Shown: positions 22,624-31,788 of the stretch, in pieces
How positions within the stretch are numbered: the stretch's first letter is position 1
Layout of the letters: each line of letters opens with the position of its first letter
Virus record (IMG/VR): IMGVR_UViG_3300033153_009329
Coordinates: 1-39,325 of that record
Source of the DNA: a virus
Direction: 5' to 3' (one strand)
DNA: 39,325 nucleotides
Notes under the pieces: model-generated
Told to the model about the DNA's origin: nothing
The model's database searches: none
The model's input: only the letters and a program-made list of their open reading frames with translations
Made by a program: the position numbers and the translations under genes

Positions 22624-23370
22624 TTATGTTGTATTATCTATCCTATACTTTTCTAGTGTGTGATCAATTCTTAATATTGAGGGTTTTACACCCGTTTCTA
22701 GCTTTGTATTAAATATATTAAAGTCTGTTTTAGATTGACTATTTACGTTGATTATATAATGTAATTTGTTTGGACGCGAGTCATTATTTAATGTAGGCGG
22801 TGAAATGTGAGCATTAATAAGCTGTGGTTTACCAGATTCAGTTGCAGGAACTATAATATTACCGCTGTCGTGATATTCATCAACCGTTCCATTTCCGTTG
22901 TGGTCATATCCTAACCTAAATTTGATGTTTAAAGGTTTACTGCCAGCAGTTTCAGTTTTTTTATTAGCTAATAATAAAGAAAAGTTTAAATTTTTACCTT
23001 GTGCAGTTGCTATTTTATTTTCTTGATTTTGTGAAATAACTAAATTTTGGCCTACATCATTTCCTTTGATATTAAAATATTGAGCAGAACCTGTTTCATT
23101 TGAATAAATTGAAGATGCGTAAGTTGTTGGATTAGCTTCAAAATTATTTCCATCAATATTCCATCTTTGGGCAAAATCACCAGCTCCAGTTAAAAGAGTT
23201 GGTTCGAAATTAAAATCTCCGTTTAATAAAAGAGAGGGGTTGTGTAAAGCACTTTTGTTCAAAAAATCATCGTGCAAATCAGATAACCATTTCTTCCAAG
23301 AATCCGAATTTATTTCTTCATTTATAGGCGGTTTTGAGAGTAATTTATAACTTTTATTTAAGAATGTCAT
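22624..23370 (-). CDS. Virion protein in the tail-needle position
   Basis: A 248-residue protein at the place P22 uses for needle gp26 and gp14. The N-terminal 35 residues are helical (INEEINSDSWKKWLSDLHDD). A beta-sandwich follows that starts NPSLLLNGDFNFEP, the usual opening of phage carbohydrate-binding or fibre-tip modules, and continues with DHNGNGTVDEYHDSG, a calcium-loop-like sequence. It lacks the long heptad-repeat needle of gp26. It may be a shorter plug with a knob, a fibre, or a decoration protein. The ATG at 23370 is chosen; a TTG two codons earlier is possible. It overlaps the gp10-like gene by 17 bases. Confidence 0.5.
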   Translation of the reverse strand: MTFLNKSYKLLSKPPINEEINSDSWKKWLSDLHDDFLNKSALHNPSLLLNGDFNFEPTLLTGAGDFAQRWNIDGNNFEANPTTYASSIYSNETGSAQYFNIKGNDVGQNLVISQNQENKIATAQGKNLNFSLLLANKKTETAGSKPLNIKFRLGYDHNGNGTVDEYHDSGNIIVPATESGKPQLINAHISPPTLNNDSRPNKLHYIINVNSQSKTDFNIFNTKLETGVKPSILRIDHTLEKYRIDNTT

Positions 23371-24793
23371 AGCCAACCAACAATTTATCTATCATAAAAT
23401 CTCCTAAACCAAAATATTCGATTTTAAATGTCCAATATTGAGCAACACCAGCATTTCTCCAGATTGTTTTGTTTTTGTATTTACCAGTTTTACCCAAGCC
23501 TCCAGGTATTTTGTTAGAATAATTTATCCCTCTATCTTTTGAAAGGCTTAGGTAAGCAGGTATAGCCCTTTTATTTATAAAATCTAAGCCTTCTTTGCAT
23601 GATAATTCAATGCTATTTACTCTAATATATGATTCATCTTTAATAGAAAATGTTGTGCTTATTCGAGTGCGTTTTATCTTTTCATTATTGTTAGTGTGAT
23701 TTTTTTCATCAATCACATATAAATTTCCGCTCCTATAATCTCCAACTATATCTTCACCATTAAAAAATGCGTGATGCTGTGCAATATTACGCCCGCCTGT
23801 TAATGCTTCTTTTTCACTCCATGTGAAAATTCCATCCTTAAGACTGCTTTCAGTAATATCAAAAACCCATGTGTTATTATCAAAAGATACTTCATAAAGC
23901 GAATGTCCGTTTTCTGAATACATAAAGGCAGATGCCTCTGCAATATTTTTATAAGAAGTAAGCAATTTTTGTAAAGATTTGGGCGTTATCGATATGGCTC
24001 TGTCGCCTTCTGATATCATGAAACTTAAAACTCCATTTTCATCTTGTGCGAGCCATATTATATAACCAGAGGTAGTTGCAATCGAATCTTTAGCAATACA
24101 GCCATATTCCATTGCTTGAACTCTGTTGGGAACAAAAGGAAAATCTTTTCCACCTTGGTTTTCCCAGATTTCAGTAAATTTCTTTCCAAACAAAAATATA
24201 CTTTGCTTTAGCACGCGAACGGCGATTAATGTATCTGGTCGTTGGTCAAAAGGTTCTTCGTCAAAGGCATTGTATGTTGTTAAATCGTTATTTGCAGAGA
24301 TGACAAATTTATTTGAATCGCCTTCGACAACTATTGTAAATCCATCTTTAAAATCAACGTCAGTTGGGCTTATAGGAAAAGCATCTGCTGTTATTTCTTC
24401 AAAAACCCCAGTATTTCTGTTATGAGAATATCCTTTATTACCATCAACAAATATAGTTTGATTCGAGTTGTTTGATTTTGCTGCTATATATCCAGAAGCT
24501 GTTCCTATATCTCCTAATTTAGTTAAGATAAAAGATGAGTCATATATATAAACAACAGAACCAGAGACAACATATAAATATTTTTCTCCGTTTTGTTCGC
24601 CTGCATATAACAACCTACAATTTTTACCTTCTGGTAAAGTGTTTTTTAGAGTTAAACCTGCGGTTGGAATAAGAACATTATTTTTTGTTACAGCATCAGT
24701 ATGCACAAGCATATTTATAAGACGTTGATTGTCTAATATATTAGAGATGCCATAATTAGAACCCCCGATTATGTTTATTTCACCAACAGCCAT
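23354..24793 (-). CDS. Tail hub / packaged-DNA stabilisation protein, gp10-like
   Basis: A 479-residue protein (P22 gp10: 472). It starts with a beta-propeller-like series of strands and has the features of this family: the opening MAVGEINIIGGSNYG with an NxQRLINMLVH stretch, the middle DKFVIS-like strands, and the typical segment LFGKKFTEIWENQGGKDFPF, which closely follows the family's 'l-F-G-x-x-T-x-E-x-w-x-x-x-G' pattern. In P22 it binds under the portal and gp4 and helps seal the DNA in. It lies directly after the gp4-like gene with a 14-base overlap, as in P22. Confidence 0.85.
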   Translation of the reverse strand: MAVGEINIIGGSNYGISNILDNQRLINMLVHTDAVTKNNVLIPTAGLTLKNTLPEGKNCRLLYAGEQNGEKYLYVVSGSVVYIYDSSFILTKLGDIGTASGYIAAKSNNSNQTIFVDGNKGYSHNRNTGVFEEITADAFPISPTDVDFKDGFTIVVEGDSNKFVISANNDLTTYNAFDEEPFDQRPDTLIAVRVLKQSIFLFGKKFTEIWENQGGKDFPFVPNRVQAMEYGCIAKDSIATTSGYIIWLAQDENGVLSFMISEGDRAISITPKSLQKLLTSYKNIAEASAFMYSENGHSLYEVSFDNNTWVFDITESSLKDGIFTWSEKEALTGGRNIAQHHAFFNGEDIVGDYRSGNLYVIDEKNHTNNNEKIKRTRISTTFSIKDESYIRVNSIELSCKEGLDFINKRAIPAYLSLSKDRGINYSNKIPGGLGKTGKYKNKTIWRNAGVAQYWTFKIEYFGLGDFMIDKLLVGYDILK

Positions 24794-25517
24794 TGGAATA
24801 CCGATTTTTAGAATAGATTGAATTGTTAACTAGCACATTATCTGTGATAGCACCCTCTGATTTGTTTATGTGTTTGTTGGTATAATTCAAAAGTCTTTTA
24901 TATTCTCTATCGTTTTTTGCACTCCAAACTGAGCCGTGATAAAAAGAAATAAGTTCGTATGCAAGAGCATATCTTAAAAAATCGTTCCAATTATAAGGTA
25001 TCTTTATTTCTGATAATTTCATTTCAGACTTTATATCTACAAACGGAAATCGCGCTTGCATGTCAATTTCATATTCTTGATTTGGCGTTGGAAAAAAAGT
25101 TATATAGGAAACATAAGGTTGATTTTCCAGTAAATAATTAACTGGCCTTCCTTCAGAACCTAAGTTGAAAAAATTATTGTAAACTTGATTTGAACTTACC
25201 TCAGACAATGGATAAATTGGTCTATCTGTATTTTTAAATCTTAAGTTTAAAAATTCTATAGATTGAATCATGCTTTTATCAGCAGAAATATTTGTGAAAT
25301 CAATACCACTTTCGTATTTTGGCTGACCTGCAACTGTGTTGAAAGTAATTAAAGTTGAATATGGTATTTTAATTAATGCTAATTTTGTATTAAGTAAACT
25401 TAATGCTCGGCAAAAGTCCCCGCCTGGAATAGTATCAAAATCTCTACTAAATTCTCCAATCATCTCAAAAGCAAGCGTGATAATATCATTTACAGTTGTA
25501 TTAATCATATTATACAT
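24780..25517 (-). CDS. Head-to-tail connector, gp4-like tail accessory factor
   Basis: A 245-residue protein. The first half, TTVNDIITLAFEMIGEFSRD followed by a run like RALSLLNTKLALIKI, is the typical helical start of P22 gp4-type accessory factors, and IPYNWNDFLRYALAYELISF is the conserved later helix. It is longer than P22 gp4 (166). The protein sits below the portal and lengthens the DNA channel. Between it and the coat gene lie 111 bases with short inverted sequences but no clear promoter. Confidence 0.85.
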   Translation of the reverse strand: MYNMINTTVNDIITLAFEMIGEFSRDFDTIPGGDFCRALSLLNTKLALIKIPYSTLITFNTVAGQPKYESGIDFTNISADKSMIQSIEFLNLRFKNTDRPIYPLSEVSSNQVYNNFFNLGSEGRPVNYLLENQPYVSYITFFPTPNQEYEIDMQARFPFVDIKSEMKLSEIKIPYNWNDFLRYALAYELISFYHGSVWSAKNDREYKRLLNYTNKHINKSEGAITDNVLVNNSIYSKNRYSNGCW

Positions 25518-25628
25518 ATATTACCTACAAGAGATTTTTTCTCGTTAAGTAGCGAAAATTCGACCTTTAACAGTCAAAATAGCCGCCTAAGCATCGAAAT
25601 TTAGCACTTAAGCGACTATATTAAGAGA

Positions 25629-26885
25629 TTAAGTTAAAACTCTGATCGCTAAACGTTTATCAATACCAATAGCAAATTGAGTATAAACCCGAGTGAACTC
25701 TTGATCTGATTTTATATCACCCTGCATTCCAATTCTCATGCTAATGCCGCTGTCTGGATCTGTGTACATCGCACCAACAACATTAGATAACTTTTTCATT
25801 TGCATTGGACAAATATATAATGCTTTTGGAGTGTAAACAAAATTAGATTTATAATTTCCAACAACATAACCAGGAGTTCCAGCAACTACTTGACCACTAA
25901 CATTTTCATTTGCATGTGTACTTACTGCTTTAGCTCGAGTGTAAATAATTGCAGGGTCTATTTTAACTCCAGTAACAACAAGAGCAGCAATTACAGCACT
26001 ATCTTCAGTTACTCTTAACTGCAATTGACGTTCCGTTAATTCATCTCCGTTTTCATTTAATGGATAAACACCTTTTGAAACTACATCAATAGATATTAAA
26101 TCGCCTACTAATAGTTTTTTGCCATTTGCAGCAGTATCCGTGAACGTAAGGTCGATAGTAGTAGCACCATCAGGGATATTGTTTGTAACCGTACAAGTTA
26201 TCGCTGGCGGTAGCTCAGAAACATGATTAGGATTATGAGTAGTCCCAAAAATTCCTGAATAACCAGATAAATTCTCAAGAGTTCCAGAAGCCAAGATTTT
26301 ACCAACTTGCTTTAAATTAAAGTTGTTTTGGAAAAAACCCATGAGTTTTGATTTCTGAGTATTGGTTATAGCTAAATATAATTTATCATCCCAGCATAAA
26401 TCCTCAGAAAATGCTCTAGCTTGGTCAAATGCATCCCATGAACTTAAGGATGTTCCTGGAATACCTACAAAGTTAAAAACTTTGTTATGCAATGCTTTGG
26501 CGCATAAAATATCAGATTTAGAAGCAATCTTACGCATAGATGGCTCTAAAATTTTATCCTGTTTGGCCTCGGTATCTAATGCCCCTTGTGAATAAAGCCA
26601 TTTAGCTTGATCATAATTAAATGCAGTATTTTGTTTTAGCTGAACAATAACTGGATAAGTACGATCAACCATATTAGAAGCTGTTACAACATCTCCTTCT
26701 TGCAAATCAATATTAGAATTCATTCTTTGGTGGAATGTTGATCCAACAGAATAAGGACCTTCGCCCCCATAGGGATTTGCACTACCCGTTGCTTTATAGC
26801 CTGTGCGAAAATAAGTTGATAATTTACTGTATAAAAAAATAGCTCGTTTGACTAATGAACTAGTTACAAATTGGTTTGTTGGCAT
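25629..26885 (-). CDS. Major capsid (coat) protein, P22 gp5-like
   Basis: A 418-residue coat protein that builds the icosahedral head (P22 gp5: 430). The start MPTNQFVTSSLVKRAIFLYS has a CTGGGGAGAAAAC ribosome site; a longer frame upstream (to 26954) runs into the scaffold gene and is not used. The region SDILCAKALHNKVFNFVGIP and the insertion-like part PAITCTVTNNIPDGATTIDL (an I-domain-like beta module near residue 235), then QFAIGIDKRLAIRVLT at the end, fit this family. Position between scaffold and gp4-like genes confirms it. Confidence 0.9.
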   Translation of the reverse strand: MPTNQFVTSSLVKRAIFLYSKLSTYFRTGYKATGSANPYGGEGPYSVGSTFHQRMNSNIDLQEGDVVTASNMVDRTYPVIVQLKQNTAFNYDQAKWLYSQGALDTEAKQDKILEPSMRKIASKSDILCAKALHNKVFNFVGIPGTSLSSWDAFDQARAFSEDLCWDDKLYLAITNTQKSKLMGFFQNNFNLKQVGKILASGTLENLSGYSGIFGTTHNPNHVSELPPAITCTVTNNIPDGATTIDLTFTDTAANGKKLLVGDLISIDVVSKGVYPLNENGDELTERQLQLRVTEDSAVIAALVVTGVKIDPAIIYTRAKAVSTHANENVSGQVVAGTPGYVVGNYKSNFVYTPKALYICPMQMKKLSNVVGAMYTDPDSGISMRIGMQGDIKSDQEFTRVYTQFAIGIDKRLAIRVLT

Positions 26886-26923
26886 AATGTTTTCTCCCCA
26901 GAAACATATAATTAAAATAATTT

Positions 26924-27817
26924 TTACATGGCAGCAAACTGCTCCGCTTCCCACGCCTCAAACTGTCTTGAAGGACTTAAATGGTCATTATTAATGACAG
27001 TTTTCCCAGCAGGTTTAGTGTTAATAGCAGCTTGATTTGATGCAGGTTTGTTTTTAACAGAAGATTTCGTATATAATATTTGTGCCATTTTGCTTTTTTG
27101 CTGAACTTGCGGAAGTGATAAAATATCTTCCCATTCATCGGGGTTTTTATCTACCCATTCCACCATATTTTTCAACAGTCCTTTTGTTTCTACTCCTGTT
27201 TCGTCAGTAATAGAGCAATTTGAAGCATATCTTGCTAATTCGCCAATATCAGTGTTTCTAAGTCCTGAATCATTTATTTTGGAAAGTGTTTTTTGCAAAT
27301 TAGTATTATTTAATACAATATCTTCTATTTGCGCGCCCAGGATAGCATTTTGTTCATCTGCATTTCGAACAAATTGTCTCTCCTGTTCTTGAACTCCCTC
27401 ATTAAATTTAAGAATCCTTTGATTTTCGGCTTCTTTATAAACATCTGCATAAACTTCGTCATCTTTTGATAGTGGTTGCCCAGTATCTGGATGAAGTAAA
27501 GGTATTTTGCTAGAAAAGTTATTTCCTGTTTCAAATTGAACAGTTTTTTGCTCTTCCCGCTTGTTACGCTTTAATTGTTTTTCGATGGCTTTATCGATGT
27601 CTTGTTGAGTAAATAACTTTTCTTCTGGCGGTGTAGTAGTAGAAGAATCATCTTGCGAGTTTTTTTCTGCTTCTGATTCAGACGACTGTTGATTTTCTGG
27701 TTCGTTAGAATTAGTTTCTTCTTGCGAAGGTTGATTTTCTTCAGACGCTGAATTATCCCCAGATTCCTGGTTATCATTTTCTTGAATAGATTGACTATTA
27801 TCGTTATCTTCTGGCAT
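26924..27817 (-). CDS. Scaffolding protein, P22 gp8-like
   Basis: A 297-residue protein (P22 gp8: 303) that should guide coat assembly and leave before packaging. The start MPEDNDNSQSIQEND follows an AAAGGGGAGTTT ribosome site; an in-frame upstream ATG at 27874 belongs to a repeat-encoded leader. The first 85 residues are very acidic and Ser/Gln-rich, then EKLFTQQDIDKAIEKQLKRN opens a long helical part, usual for podovirus scaffolds. The C-terminal end is the likely coat-binding region, FEAWEAEQFAAM. It sits between portal and coat. Confidence 0.88.
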   Translation of the reverse strand: MPEDNDNSQSIQENDNQESGDNSASEENQPSQEETNSNEPENQQSSESEAEKNSQDDSSTTTPPEEKLFTQQDIDKAIEKQLKRNKREEQKTVQFETGNNFSSKIPLLHPDTGQPLSKDDEVYADVYKEAENQRILKFNEGVQEQERQFVRNADEQNAILGAQIEDIVLNNTNLQKTLSKINDSGLRNTDIGELARYASNCSITDETGVETKGLLKNMVEWVDKNPDEWEDILSLPQVQQKSKMAQILYTKSSVKNKPASNQAAINTKPAGKTVINNDHLSPSRQFEAWEAEQFAAM

Positions 27818-27833
27818 AAACTCCCCTTTACAT

Positions 27834-27928
27834 AATAACAAGTTTTTTAAATGTTCTTGAAAACATCCGACCAAGTTTTAAAATGTTCTTGTAACATCAT
27901 CCAGGCATTTTTAATGCGCCCGTAACAT
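27834..27928 (-). repeat. Three tandem 31-bp repeats with dyads, upstream of scaffold
   Basis: Read leftward, three units start at 27928, 27897 and 27866, each beginning ATGTTAC or ATGTTTTC and containing an inverted pair such as ATGTT-ACAAG-AACAT. The last two also share TTTAAAACTTG-like ends. Each unit opens with ATG and reads like a short peptide (MLQEHFK, FQEHLKN). The 158-base gap between portal and scaffold is otherwise AT-rich. It could be RNA hairpins tuning scaffold and coat output, an operator or leader peptides. Confidence 0.7.
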
Positions 27929-27975
27929 TAATGTTTTTATTATAGCTCCTTTTTTTTGTTTTTAAAGTGTTTTTT

Positions 27976-30138
27976 TCACTCACCAGGCTTTTCTCCTGTG
28001 TCTTTTTCTATAAGTGATTCTAAAATTCCGTGCAATCCTTCATTCTCTGCTTCAATTTTTTTAATATGGGTGCCTCCTAGAACCTCAGCAGTTTTGAGAT
28101 GCGCCTGAACAGTTTGTTGCTGAGCTTTGTTCATTTCAGCCTCAGCTTTGACTTGTGTATTAATTCTATTAACATTTGTTTCCATAGATTTTTGTATAAT
28201 TTCTTGTTGTTTTAACTGAAGTTCTTTTTCCTTGATTTCCATCATAGGATTTGGTTTTGGTGGCGGCGGCGGCTCATCTTCAGTTATTGCTTTTATAGCG
28301 GGTGGCAATTGAGATTTGTAAATCTTGGCTAACATAGGCGCATATTTGGACGGCAACTCATTAGAGATAATATATTTTGAAACCATATCTTCTATTGCTC
28401 CCAACTTAATCATAGAATCAATAATAAATTCTTTTTGGTACGCATATGGCGCGCCAATATCAATTTCAACGGAATATTTGATGTCTTTTACATTGTTTTT
28501 ATATAAAGGACTGCCTGTGTTATCGTATTCCCCCGTTGGTTCATTTAAGATAACCGATTTTGGTTTTCCCATCCCATCTGTTAGCGTTACGCGTCGAGTA
28601 GATGTATACAATGTGGGTACTAATTCAACTAAGATGTCGGCAATTTCTTGGATTGCCATATAATTGTTGTCTATTTCCGAATAGTTTGTTTTTTGAGCTT
28701 CTTCTATTTTTTTCCCTAGAACAACTCCACTCAATTCTTTTCTATCTGCGCCCATGGTCGCAGGATGCATTCCCGTGCAATTTTCGATATCGACAGTTGC
28801 ATGTTGTGCCGCAGCCAAATAAACAGGAGATACTTGTTGAGGCCCCAAAAGTGAGGGCGGAGGGATATTACCAGCAGAATCATCGTAGGTAATTACATTT
28901 GATGTATTCGTCGAATCTTCCATTTGTGGTTTGTAAATCTCGTCTATTCCGAGCGCAGACTGACCAACAACAGTTTTAGCAAAAATTGCTTGTTTCATCG
29001 CATTCGCATTTAGCGAGTGAGAATAATTTAACAAAATTTGTGCGTCTTTTGCGCTCTCTCCGAACCATTTGGTTCTTATTTTACCCATATCATCGTAAAC
29101 CCAGTTGCCCAAAACTAACGTCCAAGGGAACTTCTCAGCAGGCCATTCTTCACATTCAAGGATTTTGTTGAATGTTAGTGTATACAACTTTATCTTGTAA
29201 ATTTTGCGCACTTGCTGTAATTCAATTTTTAATTCTTCTGGAATTTGATTATTTGTTGGTGCTAAGCCAGCAGGTGGTTGCATTCCAATTTGTGCAAATG
29301 CCGCCATTTGGGTTTGTTGAGAGATAAAATGTTTAATTTGTTTTTTGACGCGTTTTATTTCTTTTTCAGCATCTTCTAAAGGCATTGTGCGGCCATCAGA
29401 TAATTGAGCTAATGTAATTGATTTATACTCCTTTCTAGCATATTTACACAAGCGGATAATTTTTTTATCACCCCAATTATAAGTATAAGAATCCCCAACT
29501 TCAGTTTCTGATGGGAAATTTGTGGGTATATCTTCATCGGGATATAAGTTTTTAAACTGATTGTGGCTTATTGCCCATGTTATTCCACAAAAATCACCTC
29601 TTTGACCAGTTAAATCACGGGAATCTACAATTTTTGGGTCAAAAAACGCATCGAAAGGATTTAAAAGATTATATATTTCTATGGTTTTATGAATGCTGTT
29701 TTGTGATTCATAATCCAGATTTATCCCAAGAACCCCACACCCTAATAATTGATTACGGTAACATTCTTGATAGGCTTTGCGCGCTTCTTTATTATTGACT
29801 TTAGTGCGCAATAATTGCTCGATTATCTCTATATCTTGCTGTTCAACTTTTGAGGCTTCATCTGCGGGGCGTACGATTAAAGAAGGTGTAGTGTTTTTGT
29901 ATTCTCCAACTAAGTTTCTTAAAAGTGGTTGTATTCTGTTTATTTCGAGCAGTACTTTTTTACGATTGTCAAAATCAATTACTTCGTTGTCTAAAAACTG
30001 CCCCTTTTCTTCATAAATAAATTTACGGCCTCTTTCGTAGTTTTGTCGGTTTTCATACCAATACCCATCCCAACCGCGTTTGTTGTCTAATACTTCTTGT
30101 ATTATTTCTTTAGCCTGCTTTTTGCCAATTTTTTCCAT
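27976..30138 (-). CDS. Portal protein, P22 gp1-like
   Basis: A 720-residue portal (P22 gp1: 725) that forms the ring through which DNA enters and leaves the head. Family hallmarks: early RGWDGYWYENRQNYERGRKF, then EINRIQPLLRNLVGEYKNTT, NPFDAFFDPKIVDSRDLTG and the later NCTGMHPATMGADRKELSG. The C-terminal 100 residues form a long charged helix (LQLKQQEIIQKSMETNVNRI), the barrel-like end seen in P22. The ribosome site is TGCTGGGGAGTAAT, shared with the terminase gene. It stands between large terminase and scaffold, as in P22. Confidence 0.93.
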   Translation of the reverse strand: MEKIGKKQAKEIIQEVLDNKRGWDGYWYENRQNYERGRKFIYEEKGQFLDNEVIDFDNRKKVLLEINRIQPLLRNLVGEYKNTTPSLIVRPADEASKVEQQDIEIIEQLLRTKVNNKEARKAYQECYRNQLLGCGVLGINLDYESQNSIHKTIEIYNLLNPFDAFFDPKIVDSRDLTGQRGDFCGITWAISHNQFKNLYPDEDIPTNFPSETEVGDSYTYNWGDKKIIRLCKYARKEYKSITLAQLSDGRTMPLEDAEKEIKRVKKQIKHFISQQTQMAAFAQIGMQPPAGLAPTNNQIPEELKIELQQVRKIYKIKLYTLTFNKILECEEWPAEKFPWTLVLGNWVYDDMGKIRTKWFGESAKDAQILLNYSHSLNANAMKQAIFAKTVVGQSALGIDEIYKPQMEDSTNTSNVITYDDSAGNIPPPSLLGPQQVSPVYLAAAQHATVDIENCTGMHPATMGADRKELSGVVLGKKIEEAQKTNYSEIDNNYMAIQEIADILVELVPTLYTSTRRVTLTDGMGKPKSVILNEPTGEYDNTGSPLYKNNVKDIKYSVEIDIGAPYAYQKEFIIDSMIKLGAIEDMVSKYIISNELPSKYAPMLAKIYKSQLPPAIKAITEDEPPPPPKPNPMMEIKEKELQLKQQEIIQKSMETNVNRINTQVKAEAEMNKAQQQTVQAHLKTAEVLGGTHIKKIEAENEGLHGILESLIEKDTGEKPGE

Positions 30139-30160
30139 ATATTACTCCCCAGCAAAATTA

Positions 30161-31759
30161 TTATACCCAAGCAGATGTTACAACATTCCTGTTGTTTCCA
30201 CTATTTGTTTTTTGTACAGTTTGTGTGCCTGTGGCCGTAAGACAATTATATTGGCCAGCATCGTGGATGTCACTCCACGGATGTAACTTTGACGGAGTTT
30301 CTTTTATGCCCATAACGCCCTCGGTTTTTGTTGATGGATAATTATAGTCTTGTACATAACCATTATATAATACGGGACACCCATTTTCAGAAACTAAATA
30401 TCCAGGTTGACCGCCAACCATTTTGTTCAAAAATCCTTTTACTGAATCCAGGCGCATAATTATAGAATTTGTGCGCGCTGGCTTTGCATTAAATCCACAA
30501 TCACGTAATATTTTAAATTTATCTCTACCTTCTCCATCTGACTTGTCTACTCCTGACGGGTCAAAAGTCACAATAAATTTATTGCGCGGTATATGAGATA
30601 ATGTTGTGTTTAAATACGGTATCACTCTATCATCCAAAAATTCTTTCAGTGATGCCCTAACAGTTGTAAATTCTTTTATGCTTACTCTTTTGCCATTTAT
30701 AAATTGATCAAATAAAGCTGCTGGAGTAAGACCAAAGTCCAAACCGATGTATATTGGATGATTAAAATCAAAAGATAATTCAGAAACTGAATGAATATCA
30801 GCATTAAATGATTCGTAAACCACTACTCCTCTGGTTAATAATCCATACTTGCCTTCAAGCATCACGTGTATATATGATTTCTCGCGGTTTTTAAGCAAAC
30901 CTTCGTAATATCCTTTTTCTAAAAATTCCAGATTTTCTGCTTTTGGATTTACATAATATTCTCCATTGTCTTTTTGCAAAACAGCAGGTGGATAGTGATA
31001 AATTTCTTGGTAATCTTCTTTGTTTTCTTCGAATAAAATTTCTATCCAATGCCCTTTTGGTGGTGCGTTAGTATCCAACAACATGCGCTTTAAAACTATA
31101 TCTGGGTCAGCGCGATCAATCTTTGCTGGATATCTACCTATTCGATCACGACACCAGTCAAATATTTCTTCCTCTTGTTCGCCAGCTTCGTTAAATAAAA
31201 AATATGTGACTTCTAGGGATTTTATTCTTTCTTGAATATTTCCAACATGGTCGAGAGCAAGTCCCTCTAGTTCTATATACACTTGCCTGCAATCTGTTAC
31301 ACCTTCAATTGCGCAGAAAAAACTATAGTAGCGGCGGATAGGTTGGTCTGTTTTTTTTACTGGCTCAATATCTAGTGATAACATCCAAGCATCTAATGTT
31401 TTTACTATTGTTGTCTTTAACTGCTCATAAGTATTTCTTATTATTTTCCCGCGAGACCTATAGACTCCATCCGTACATTCTGGAAACATGCACGCATACA
31501 TTATACATTCCATCACCATCGCAACTGTTTTTCCACAGCCAACAGGACCAATAAGACATTTGTTTATTAATTCTGGTGGTGCATCATGGAATTTTTTTGA
31601 TGTTGTGGACGGCACATATTTTTTGCCGTCGGCGAATACAATACTTCCATCTTTTTTGATTGTTAAACTTATTTTCGGGGGCGGAGCGTGCAGAATACTA
31701 TCTAAGATAGTGCCAGTTTTTTCTAACTTGCTTTCAAAGCTCCCATAATTTGCCATCAT
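30161..31759 (-). CDS. Terminase large subunit
   Basis: A 532-residue packaging motor. Walker A is GPVGCGKT (residues 71-78). A Walker-B-like segment, VTYFLFNEAGEQ, lies near residue 195. The nuclease half shows IYIGLDFGLTPAALFDQF near residue 340 and FIVTFDPSGVDKSD near 390, where the aspartates fit the RNase-H-like active site. It would pump DNA into the head and cut it. The double ATG start (MMANYG) follows a TGCTGGGGAGCA site; either ATG may be used. Portal follows after 22 bases. Confidence 0.95.
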   Translation of the reverse strand: MMANYGSFESKLEKTGTILDSILHAPPPKISLTIKKDGSIVFADGKKYVPSTTSKKFHDAPPELINKCLIGPVGCGKTVAMVMECIMYACMFPECTDGVYRSRGKIIRNTYEQLKTTIVKTLDAWMLSLDIEPVKKTDQPIRRYYSFFCAIEGVTDCRQVYIELEGLALDHVGNIQERIKSLEVTYFLFNEAGEQEEEIFDWCRDRIGRYPAKIDRADPDIVLKRMLLDTNAPPKGHWIEILFEENKEDYQEIYHYPPAVLQKDNGEYYVNPKAENLEFLEKGYYEGLLKNREKSYIHVMLEGKYGLLTRGVVVYESFNADIHSVSELSFDFNHPIYIGLDFGLTPAALFDQFINGKRVSIKEFTTVRASLKEFLDDRVIPYLNTTLSHIPRNKFIVTFDPSGVDKSDGEGRDKFKILRDCGFNAKPARTNSIIMRLDSVKGFLNKMVGGQPGYLVSENGCPVLYNGYVQDYNYPSTKTEGVMGIKETPSKLHPWSDIHDAGQYNCLTATGTQTVQKTNSGNNRNVVTSAWV

Positions 31760-31788
31760 TGCTCCCCAGCAAAACTAGATTTAATTCA

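Noticed and set aside
26886-26954. N-terminal extension of the coat protein
   Set aside because: The longer frame lies over the end of the scaffold gene and lacks a ribosome site; the internal ATG at 26885 has a strong one.
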